Positions 7,956 through 16,230 of a stretch of DNA of 64,000 nt are shown here, piece by piece. The notes beneath the pieces were generated by a model. The model did no database searches, was not told the DNA's origin, and worked only from the letters and a program-made list of their open reading frames with translations. This stretch comes from CAYXVJ01 sp050309435 (GTDB lineage: Bacteria > Bacillota > Clostridia > Saccharofermentanales > Fastidiosipilaceae): NCBI GenBank assembly GCA_050309435.1, contig JBNRMJ010000020.1, forward strand, positions 62,001-126,000, read 5' to 3'. Numbering within the stretch: the stretch's first letter is position 1; the number at the start of each line of letters is the position of its first letter. A program made the position numbers and the translations under genes.

Positions 7956-9134
7956 ATGATCCAAGCGGTATCAATCTTGGGTTCAACCGGCTCTATCGGT
8001 ACTCAAGCGCTTGATGTGTGCCGTGAGTTCGGTATTCATGTGCGCTCTCTGGCATGCGGCTCGAATATTGAGCTTTTATATGATCAGATCCAATATTTCA
8101 AGCCTGACTTTGTCGCCGTAGCAAATGAGGAGAAAGCCGTCGAGTTAAGGGCACGGCTGCAAAATACGGCTGTCTATGAATGTCCCGTTTTAAATGGCAA
8201 AGACGGCATTCTAGCCGTAGCACGTACCGAAAACTCCGATATGATAGTCGCTTCTATGGTAGGTATGGCAGGGATAGAACCTGTGCTGGAAGCCATACGA
8301 AGCGGTCACGATATCGCCCTGGCCAATAAAGAGGTACTCGTAGCGGCAGGCGATCTGGTTTTATCTGAAGTTCGTAAATATAATGTCCGTTTAAATCCTG
8401 TAGATAGCGAACATTCTGCCATCTGGCAATGTCTGGAATGCGGAAACCAAGGTGAACTACGCAGAATATTCCTGACTGCCTCCGGTGGTCCTTTCCGAGG
8501 AAAAAGCAAAGAGGATCTCGAACTGGTACGTATCCAAGATGCACTTCGTCATCCGACATGGTCCATGGGGGCTAAGATCAGCATCGATTCGGCTACTCTG
8601 ATGAATAAAGGACTTGAAGTGATCGAGGCCGCCAAACTGTTTCATTTAAACGGAGATCAGATTGAAGTAGTGGTCCATCCGCAGAGCATTATTCATTCTT
8701 TTGTAGAATGGCAAGACGGTTCTGTTATCGCGCAGATGGGTTTTCCGGACATGCGTTTACCGATACAGCTGGCCTTTTCATGGCCGGAGAGAGTTCCGGA
8801 TCCGAATCGTATTTTCAATCCCTTTCACCCTTCGGCATCAACACTAACATTCGAAGAAGCAGACACCAGGGTGTTTCGCGCATTGAAACTGGCGTACGAA
8901 GCCTTAAAGATCGGCGGGACACTTCCGCTGGCGATGAATGCGGCCAATGAGGTGGCCGTCGAGGCATTTTTAAGTGAACGTATAAAATTTACTGCTATCG
9001 CCGATATTGTAGAGCAGGTGATGGATCAACATATTCAAAGAGGGTTCATACATCAGGCCGATCTTGGTGATATCATGGAAACAGACCGCCGGATAAGGCG
9101 TGAAACGAAGGAGAACATTAGATGGAGAGACTAG
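7956..9134 (+). CDS. dxr: 1-deoxy-D-xylulose 5-phosphate reductoisomerase
   Basis: Second step of the MEP isoprenoid pathway: NADPH-dependent rearrangement of DXP to MEP. The N-terminal Rossmann motif is VSILGSTGSIGTQALDV. Conserved catalytic blocks follow: ALANKEVLVAAGD, NPVDSEHSAIWQCL (metal-binding Asp/Glu), TASGGPFRG, HPTWSMGAKISIDSATLMNK, VVHPQSIIHSFVEW and AMNAANEVAVEAFL. Length 392 is normal. CGGAGG lies 5 bases before the ATG. The 3' end overlaps rseP by 13 bases. With ispG (also in this window) and uppS, it shows the cell makes its isoprenoids by the MEP route. Confidence 0.97.
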   Translation: MIQAVSILGSTGSIGTQALDVCREFGIHVRSLACGSNIELLYDQIQYFKPDFVAVANEEKAVELRARLQNTAVYECPVLNGKDGILAVARTENSDMIVASMVGMAGIEPVLEAIRSGHDIALANKEVLVAAGDLVLSEVRKYNVRLNPVDSEHSAIWQCLECGNQGELRRIFLTASGGPFRGKSKEDLELVRIQDALRHPTWSMGAKISIDSATLMNKGLEVIEAAKLFHLNGDQIEVVVHPQSIIHSFVEWQDGSVIAQMGFPDMRLPIQLAFSWPERVPDPNRIFNPFHPSASTLTFEEADTRVFRALKLAYEALKIGGTLPLAMNAANEVAVEAFLSERIKFTAIADIVEQVMDQHIQRGFIHQADLGDIMETDRRIRRETKENIRWRD

Positions 9135-10498
9135 TTGGAATCGTCATCGCATTACTGGCTTTGGGAATCATGATGACGATACATGAACTGGGTCATTATT
9201 TAACCGGAAGAAAACTCGGCTTCAAGATCGAAGAGTTTATGATTTTCATGGGCCCCGTACTCTGGTCCTGGGAGAAAAACGACATCAAGTATTCCCTGCG
9301 TTTGTTTCCGATCGGTGCCGCCGTTCAATTCGCCGGCGAAATGGAAGGTGTGGATGATAGCGAGGAGGAATCCGATTCTTCGAATCAAGTAAATGACAGC
9401 GGTCAGCCCGGTGATATTCCCGCAATCGTCTACGACAAAAACGATCCGGGTCTTTTCATGAATCGTCCGAAGCGCTACCGGGCCGTCGTACTGGCTGCCG
9501 GATCGATAGCAAACATACTCTCGGGCATTCTGATATTTGCCATGATTTTCGCATTCACAGGCTATGTTACACCTGATATTTCCATGGTTCCGGCAGATAC
9601 ACAAGCCGCCGCAGCCGGCTTGGAAGCAGGTGATACGGTGATTCGTTCAAACGATCAACCGGTTCGCACGAATCTGGACTTGGCATTTTCCACGAATCTT
9701 TTGGGAGCAGAAGACGAGTTGCTCCTGACGGTTAGAAAAGCCGATGGCAGCATCAGGGAGCTGGTCTTAAAACCTGAAGCCAGAAAAGTCTACCAAATCG
9801 GTATAACAACAGACTCTTCCCAAGATGTGATCGAGATTCTGGACGTAGCCGACTGGCAAAACGACGGTAATCCAAACCTTAAGGTCGGAGATATCATTCT
9901 GGCGATTAACGGAGAAGAGGTTACACAGGAAACGCTGGTCAAAAAGCTGACGGCTTTACAGGGCGCGGACGCCGAGTTTACTATTCTTCGAAACGGAGAG
10001 GATATAACCGTTCGCTCTACCGCGCGCGAAGTTGATACCTTCAACGATCGGGGAATCGTTATGACATCCGTCGACGGTAATCCTGCTGCCATACCATATG
10101 CGGTGAAGTATTCATGGTCGACTCTAAAAACCACCATCAGATCGTTACTGTCGATCTTTAAGAGACAAATCGCTCCTCAAGATGCGCTCACCGGCCCGGT
10201 GGGCATCATCAATGTTATGTCTGACGTGGTTACGCAAGAAAGTTTCAACTTCGGCGAGAAGCTGGCTTCGCTGGCGAATCTTGTAGCAATCATATCCTTG
10301 TCGCTGGGTTTTACAAACTTGCTGCCGATACCTTTGCTCGATGGAAATCATCTGCTCTTGTTACTGGTTGAAGCTGTTCGCGGCAAACAGCTTTCGTCCA
10401 GAGCACAAACGGTCATAACGATTACAGGCCTGGCGATCATTATTTTCCTCTTTGCTTTTGGTTTATATGCAGATGTTTTACGTATATTGGGGAGATAA
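9122..10498 (+). CDS. rseP: Site-2 intramembrane zinc metalloprotease (RseP/RasP family)
   Basis: A polytopic site-2 protease that cleaves anti-sigma factors, signal-peptide remnants and division proteins inside the membrane. The zinc motif HELGHY is at residues 21-26 in the first span, and the third ligand region NLLPIPLLDGNHLLLLLVEA is near the C-terminus. Two PDZ-like segments lie between about 155 and 305 (AAGLEAGDTVIRSN and LKVGDIILAINGEEV). An acidic, Ser-rich insertion of about 30 residues (DDSEEESDSSNQ) follows the first spans and is longer than in many homologues. AAGGAG precedes ATG 9122. Position after cdsA-dxr is the standard order. Confidence 0.95.
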   Translation: MERLVGIVIALLALGIMMTIHELGHYLTGRKLGFKIEEFMIFMGPVLWSWEKNDIKYSLRLFPIGAAVQFAGEMEGVDDSEEESDSSNQVNDSGQPGDIPAIVYDKNDPGLFMNRPKRYRAVVLAAGSIANILSGILIFAMIFAFTGYVTPDISMVPADTQAAAAGLEAGDTVIRSNDQPVRTNLDLAFSTNLLGAEDELLLTVRKADGSIRELVLKPEARKVYQIGITTDSSQDVIEILDVADWQNDGNPNLKVGDIILAINGEEVTQETLVKKLTALQGADAEFTILRNGEDITVRSTAREVDTFNDRGIVMTSVDGNPAAIPYAVKYSWSTLKTTIRSLLSIFKRQIAPQDALTGPVGIINVMSDVVTQESFNFGEKLASLANLVAIISLSLGFTNLLPIPLLDGNHLLLLLVEAVRGKQLSSRAQTVITITGLAIIIFLFAFGLYADVLRILGR

Positions 10499-10571
10499 TG
10501 AAAACCGCACCAATCATGAAGGCGTTATAGTATGAAGTGCGAACGTCTTTCGTTTTCATTCGAGGTATGTT

Positions 10572-11678
10572 ATGAAATTTTTATCAACTCAAGCTCATTT
10601 GAGTAAACATTTGGGACTTCGCCGACAGAGCCGCGTCGTGAAAGTAGGGGATTTGCTTCTTGGCGGCCCGGCCCGCCCGCTGATCCAATCGATGAACAAT
10701 ACTGATACAAGAGATGTAGAAACCACCTTACGGCAGATCAATGACATGGTTGAGGCCGGTGTTGATTTCACCCGTGTAGCTATTCTTGATATGGAAGCAG
10801 CGAATGCTCTGCGCGAGATAAGCCGAAGAAGTCCGGTACCGGTAGTTGCGGATATCCACTTTGATTATCGGCTGGCGATTGCAGCGGTAGAAAACGGAGC
10901 TGCCAAGATTCGTATCAATCCCGGAAATATAGGAGGTCGCGAGCGGGTTCGTCAGGTTGCGGATATTTGCAAAGCGTATGGCGTGCCGATTCGCGTCGGC
11001 GTGAACGCCGGTTCCTTATCGAAACGAATATTAGCGGATCATGGCGGCGTGACGGCTGATGCCCTTGTTCAAAGCGCTCTGGAAACTGTCGCGATTCTGG
11101 AAGACGAGAATTTCGATGATATAGTTATCTCGCTTAAAGCATCCAATCCGGCTTTAACGATCGCTTGTTACCGTTTACTGGCAAGCCGAACCGACTATCC
11201 ATTACATCTGGGTGTAACCGAAGCAGGCACCTCTGCTGCCGGCATCCTGCGCTCTGCTGTCGGTATCGGTACACTGCTGGCCGAGGGAATCGGAGATACG
11301 CTTCGTGTCTCTCTGACGGCAGATCCCGTAGAAGAAATTCATGCTGCCTGGGGAATCCTGAGTGCGCTTGGAATTGCTTATCACGGACCTACTTTGATTT
11401 CCTGTCCGTCTTGCGGTAGAACAGATGTTGATTTATTTACCGTAGCGAATGAAGTAGAACAGCGAATCAAGAACCTGCCTTACAATATTACAGTAGCAGT
11501 TATGGGTTGCGGTGTTAACGGGCCGGGCGAAGCTCGCGAAGCAGATGTCGGTCTGGCAGGGGGAAGAGGTGAATATTTACTCTTTTCTCAAGGAAAGATA
11601 CTTGGAAAAGTACCGGAAGAGAATGCCGTTAACCGCTTGATGGCATTAATCGAGGAGAGATATGGCAAGTCCCAATAA
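10572..11678 (+). CDS. ispG: (E)-4-hydroxy-3-methylbut-2-enyl-diphosphate synthase
   Basis: IspG is a [4Fe-4S] enzyme reducing MEcPP to HMBPP near the end of the MEP pathway. The TIM-barrel part shows PLIQSMNNTDTRDVETTL, VPVVADIHFDYRLAI, KIRINPGNIGG and VGVNAGSL. The cluster ligands are in SCPSCGRTDVDL and VAVMGCGVNGPGEA (three Cys). At 368 residues it is the single-domain length typical of Firmicutes. GAGG (10562-10565) lies 6 bases before the ATG. Its 3' end overlaps polC by 17 bases, an arrangement seen widely in Clostridia. Confidence 0.97.
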   Translation: MKFLSTQAHLSKHLGLRRQSRVVKVGDLLLGGPARPLIQSMNNTDTRDVETTLRQINDMVEAGVDFTRVAILDMEAANALREISRRSPVPVVADIHFDYRLAIAAVENGAAKIRINPGNIGGRERVRQVADICKAYGVPIRVGVNAGSLSKRILADHGGVTADALVQSALETVAILEDENFDDIVISLKASNPALTIACYRLLASRTDYPLHLGVTEAGTSAAGILRSAVGIGTLLAEGIGDTLRVSLTADPVEEIHAAWGILSALGIAYHGPTLISCPSCGRTDVDLFTVANEVEQRIKNLPYNITVAVMGCGVNGPGEAREADVGLAGGRGEYLLFSQGKILGKVPEENAVNRLMALIEERYGKSQ

Positions 11679-14600
11679 GCTAGAACATTTATTATCAGCC
11701 CTTCCATCCGGTCACGGGATCCGGAATCTGAGTCAGGAGCTTAGCGAAGCTGCTCTGGATCGTCTTGTGATGGCTGCTGATACCCTGGAAATTCACCTGT
11801 CATTTTATCAATTACCCAAAGCTGAGGATCTTATCGCTATGGAAGAGGAGTTAGCCAAGCCGGGTTTAGCTCCCAAGGTTCTTATATATTTGAAACCGGC
11901 TCGCTCTTTTGATAGCCGCGATAGGCTGAAAGCTGCGGCCTCCTTATTCCCGTGGATGCTTGAAACGCTGCGTTACAGGCACGGATTTCTCGCGTTGATC
12001 TTGAGTACGCTGAGGCTTGAAATTGCTTCCGATTCACTCTTGCTGTATGTCCCTCGGGAAATGATTTCCTGTTTTACAAGCGAAGTGCTGGAAGAATGCA
12101 GTCGCTTTATGGCAGAACGGGCAGGCATATCAGTCGAATTCGGAATCCGTGCGATCGAGATTGACCAGAAAGAACTGATTCGAAAACAGACGGCTATGCA
12201 GCAAGCCAATATCAGTAAAGTTCGCAGACGCGTCATGGAGAGTACGGATCATACTGACGAAATTCGCGTAATAGGCGAAAACGGCGAACCGGTACTGGAA
12301 TCAGAGCTGGCCTCGAAGAATAACGGGAATGCTCTGCCGAGCCATTCTATGGATTCGTCGAAAAGCAATAGCCCGATAAACGGAAGCTCTGCTGAAGCTC
12401 CGAAACGTAATTATCGTCAATCTGTTGAAGGTCGTCTCTGGGGAAAGCTCAATCCGGATTTAACCGTGACAGCTATTAAAACGTACACCGCCGAGTCTTC
12501 TTATGTCCAGATGGAAGGTTCGATCCATGATCTGGAAGGGCGGATTGTCAGTAACGGCACCCGTTTACTCTATAAATTTTCGGTTTATGATGCTGACGGT
12601 GCGATTAACTGCATTCTTTTTGCCCGATTGGAAGAAAAAGAAACACTGGACGCAATTCTGGAGAAAAAAGGCGCTTATTACCGTTTCGAAGCGGAAATTT
12701 CCTATGATGCCAAGTTTGCAAAGGACTTGCAAGCGACGATACGTGGTATTAAAGAAGCGACAGCGCCCGAGGGTAGAAAAGACGAGTGGCCCGAGAAGCG
12801 AGTCGAACTGCATTGCCATAGTAAAATGAGCAGTAAAGATGCAATCAGCGATGTAAGCAATGTCGTAAAACTGGCTGCGAAATTCGGACATCCGGCTGTA
12901 GCGATCACGGATCACGGTGTAGTTCAAAGTTTCCCCGAAGCCTGCGATACAAGAGACTCGCTCAGGAAGAGCGGGAAGAATATCAAGCTCATTTACGGTG
13001 TTGAAGGCTATCTGATCAATGACGGAAAAGCTTGTGTGTATGGTATGGGCGATTTACATTTGGGTGACAGTTTTGTTGCCCTGGATCTCGAGACAACCGG
13101 CCTGGATCCATCTAAAGAACGGATTATCGAAATCGGCGCGATTCGTTATCGTCGTAAAGCAGAAGGCGGCTTCGTAGAAACAGAACGCTACAGCACACTG
13201 GTTAATCCGGGTCGTTCTCTAAGCGATGAAATTATCAAACTGACGGGTCTGACCGACATGGATCTGGCAGGAGGCATGGAACCCTGGGAGGCGATTAAGA
13301 GTTTTCATGAGTGGCTCGGAGGAGATTCTCTGGTCGGTCATAATATACTCTTTGATCTTGGTTTCCTGCGCTACGAGGGTTTTCGTACTCCGGTCAAAAA
13401 CGGTCCGCGTGTAAAATTCAATCCTACGGTTATTGATACTCTTGAGTTGGCCAGACATATGCTGCCGCATATGAATCGTCACCGTCTGGATATGGTGGCT
13501 GCCCGGCTTGGTATAGAGATTGGGAATCATCATCGTGCCCTGGACGATGCGGCTACCGCTGCAGAGATCTTCTTAAAACTCTATGAAGAGGCGGGATGTC
13601 CTGACTTACCCAAACTCAACCGTATGCTTGGCCAGTTGACACACGACGAAGTTACCGATGCCAAACGGCGTCCCAATCACATCATTTTCCTCGTTAAGGA
13701 TGATGTTGGCTTATATAACTTGTATCGACTGGTATCGGAGTCGCACACCCGCTATTTCAGGCGTCGTCCGCGTATACCGCGCTCGCTCCTGGATTATCTG
13801 AGAACCGGTCTGATTATCGGCGCTGCATGCGAAGCCGGCGAGGTATTTCAATATGTTCATAAAGAATACATCGCCAATGAACGTAATTTTGATGCAACTT
13901 TGGCAGCGGTCCGATCCTGGCCGGCCAAACAGTTGGCTCGATATTACGATTATCTTGAGATTCAGCCAATCGGCAATAACCGTTTCATGATCTCCAAGGA
14001 AGGAACAGGCATCCAAAACGAAGATGACCTGATGAATTTGAACCGTCTGATCTTGGAAATGGGTAAAGCGGCAGCCAAAGCCGTGGCCGCCACTTGCGAC
14101 TCTCATTTTCTGAATGAATCCGACGGTATCTATCGCCAGGTTATGCAGGCAGGTATCGGTTTTGAAGATACGGAGGAAGCGGCTAACCTTTACTTTAGAA
14201 ATACGGAAGAGATGCTATTGGAATTTGCGTATCTGGGAACGGATCAGGCTCGCGAATCTGTCATCAGCGTCCCGAATTATATCGCCTCGCTTGTGGAAGA
14301 CGACTTAAAGCCGTTTCCGGCCGGGACATATCCGCCCGTTATCGATGAAGCGGCTGATTTCGTTACGAATTTAACATGGTCCACGGCTCGCGGGATGTAT
14401 GAGAAAAACGGTGTGATGCCTGCCGTAGTTACGGAGCGTATCGAAAGGGAGCTAAGTTCGATCATCGATAACGGCTTTGCCATTATGTATTACATCTCGC
14501 ATAAGCTGGTCAAAAAATCGAATGATGACGGCTATATCGTCGGATCCAGAGGATCGGTCGGATCCTCTGTCGTCGCCACCTTCTGCGGGATAACTGAAGT

Positions 14601-16227
14601 TAATCCGCTGCCTGCTCATTACTATTGCCCGAATTGCCAGTATACTCACTTCTATGATAGCGGTGAGTACGGTTCGGGTTACGACATGCCGTCACGACCT
14701 TGTCCGGATTGTTCTACGGAACTCAAACGTGACGGACAGGATATTCCCTTCGAGACTTTTCTTGGATTCAATGGCGATAAACAGCCGGATATCGATTTGA
14801 ATTTCTCCGGTGAATATCAGCCCAGAGCGCATCGCTTTATCGAGGAAATGTTCGGCGAAGAACATACATTCCGTGCCGGTACGATTGGTGCTTATGCCGA
14901 AAAAAACGCATTAGGTCTGGTACGTGGTTATCTGGAACAAAGCAACAGATTCGCCACCGAAGCAGAAAAGAAACGACTGGCCGAAGGGCTGGTTGGGGTA
15001 AAGCGAACCACCGGACAGCATCCGGGAGGTATTGTTGTCATACCCAAAGATCGGGAGATCTATGACTTCACTCCGATACAATATCCTGCCGATAAGGCTG
15101 ATGCCGGCGTAACCACCACGCATTTTGATTTCAATGCGATGCATGATACGATCTTAAAGCTTGACATATTAGGTCATGACGACCCGACAATGCTGAAGTT
15201 CTTGCATGACGAAACCGGAGTCAATCCTATGGATATTCCCATACCGGACGAACGTGTCATGTCGCTATTTCAATCGACGGAAGCTCTTGGCATAGAACCC
15301 GGCACGACAACGGCAGATTGCGCGACTCTGGGTCTTCCTGAAATGGGGACTTTTATGGCCCGCGATATGATTCAGGAAACGAAACCCACAAAGTTCTATG
15401 ACCTGGTACAGCTGATGGGACTTTCCCATGGTACTGACGTCTGGAAGGGTAATGCTCAAGAATTGATTGCCAACGGCACCTGCACCATTGATGAAGTGAT
15501 AGGCTGTCGTGATGGCATCATGACAACGCTGATTCATAAAGGCCTACCTGCTTTTGCCGCTTTTGATATCATGGAAAAAGTCAGAAAAGGGAAAGGTGTC
15601 AGCCCGGAATATGAAGCCTTGATGCGTGAACATAATGTAGAAGAATGGTACATTGATTCCTGTAAGAAGATTAAGTACATGTTCCCGAAAGCGCACGCGG
15701 TTGCATATGTAATTTCGACGCTTCGGATCGCCTGGTATAAGGTGAATTATCCGGAAGCCTATTATGCTGCTTACTTTACCGTCAGAGCAGATGAATTTGA
15801 TTGCACCATCATGGGCGGCGACCTGGCACACACGATACGCGAACGCGAGCGTCTCCGCGGATCTTTTAGTCTTCGCGACGGTAACGCCCGTGAACAGAGA
15901 CAGTACTATATCACCGAATTGGTAGAGGAGATGCTCCATCGCGGTATCAAGCTGCTTCCTATCGATCTATACGAATCGCAAGCGTCTCGCTTCGAGGTTG
16001 TGGGTAAAGGCCTGATCCGGACACCTTTTGATGCTCTTCCGAACTTTTCAACCTCGATGGGCGAGCAGGTTGTTGCGGCCAGAGCCGAAGGCAAATTCAT
16101 GTCAAAAGAAGATCTGGCTGTGCGGGCCGGTTTAGGTCAGTCTGCAATTATGACTTTAAGCGAAGCAGGAGTTCTGGACGGTTTACCCGATTCGGCTCAA
16201 ATGGACTTCTTCGGATTGTTGGAGTAA
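11662..16227 (+). CDS. polC: DNA polymerase III subunit alpha, PolC type
   Basis: PolC is the main replicative polymerase of low-GC Gram-positives, with built-in 3'-5' proofreading. Order seen: N-terminal domain (1-230), a polar linker near 230-265, an OB fold (about 268-375), a PHP domain starting near 382 (VELHCHSKMSSKDA), the DEDDh exonuclease inserted from about 473 (ALDLETTGLDPSKERIIEIG, GHNILFDLGFL, HHRALDDAATAAE), a zinc finger near 989 (CPNCQYTHF and CPDC), and the polymerase active site near 1042 (PDIDLNFSGEYQ). At 1521 residues it is longer than the about 1440 of B. subtilis PolC, mainly in the N-terminal half. GAGGAGA precedes ATG 11662. Confidence 0.98.
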   Translation: MASPNKLEHLLSALPSGHGIRNLSQELSEAALDRLVMAADTLEIHLSFYQLPKAEDLIAMEEELAKPGLAPKVLIYLKPARSFDSRDRLKAAASLFPWMLETLRYRHGFLALILSTLRLEIASDSLLLYVPREMISCFTSEVLEECSRFMAERAGISVEFGIRAIEIDQKELIRKQTAMQQANISKVRRRVMESTDHTDEIRVIGENGEPVLESELASKNNGNALPSHSMDSSKSNSPINGSSAEAPKRNYRQSVEGRLWGKLNPDLTVTAIKTYTAESSYVQMEGSIHDLEGRIVSNGTRLLYKFSVYDADGAINCILFARLEEKETLDAILEKKGAYYRFEAEISYDAKFAKDLQATIRGIKEATAPEGRKDEWPEKRVELHCHSKMSSKDAISDVSNVVKLAAKFGHPAVAITDHGVVQSFPEACDTRDSLRKSGKNIKLIYGVEGYLINDGKACVYGMGDLHLGDSFVALDLETTGLDPSKERIIEIGAIRYRRKAEGGFVETERYSTLVNPGRSLSDEIIKLTGLTDMDLAGGMEPWEAIKSFHEWLGGDSLVGHNILFDLGFLRYEGFRTPVKNGPRVKFNPTVIDTLELARHMLPHMNRHRLDMVAARLGIEIGNHHRALDDAATAAEIFLKLYEEAGCPDLPKLNRMLGQLTHDEVTDAKRRPNHIIFLVKDDVGLYNLYRLVSESHTRYFRRRPRIPRSLLDYLRTGLIIGAACEAGEVFQYVHKEYIANERNFDATLAAVRSWPAKQLARYYDYLEIQPIGNNRFMISKEGTGIQNEDDLMNLNRLILEMGKAAAKAVAATCDSHFLNESDGIYRQVMQAGIGFEDTEEAANLYFRNTEEMLLEFAYLGTDQARESVISVPNYIASLVEDDLKPFPAGTYPPVIDEAADFVTNLTWSTARGMYEKNGVMPAVVTERIERELSSIIDNGFAIMYYISHKLVKKSNDDGYIVGSRGSVGSSVVATFCGITEVNPLPAHYYCPNCQYTHFYDSGEYGSGYDMPSRPCPDCSTELKRDGQDIPFETFLGFNGDKQPDIDLNFSGEYQPRAHRFIEEMFGEEHTFRAGTIGAYAEKNALGLVRGYLEQSNRFATEAEKKRLAEGLVGVKRTTGQHPGGIVVIPKDREIYDFTPIQYPADKADAGVTTTHFDFNAMHDTILKLDILGHDDPTMLKFLHDETGVNPMDIPIPDERVMSLFQSTEALGIEPGTTTADCATLGLPEMGTFMARDMIQETKPTKFYDLVQLMGLSHGTDVWKGNAQELIANGTCTIDEVIGCRDGIMTTLIHKGLPAFAAFDIMEKVRKGKGVSPEYEALMREHNVEEWYIDSCKKIKYMFPKAHAVAYVISTLRIAWYKVNYPEAYYAAYFTVRADEFDCTIMGGDLAHTIRERERLRGSFSLRDGNAREQRQYYITELVEEMLHRGIKLLPIDLYESQASRFEVVGKGLIRTPFDALPNFSTSMGEQVVAARAEGKFMSKEDLAVRAGLGQSAIMTLSEAGVLDGLPDSAQMDFFGLLE

Positions 16228-16230
16228 GAC

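Noticed and set aside
10499..10571. Terminator or promoter between rseP and ispG
   Set aside because: Only a 4-bp CGAA/TTCG stem and a lone TATAGT; too weak to call.
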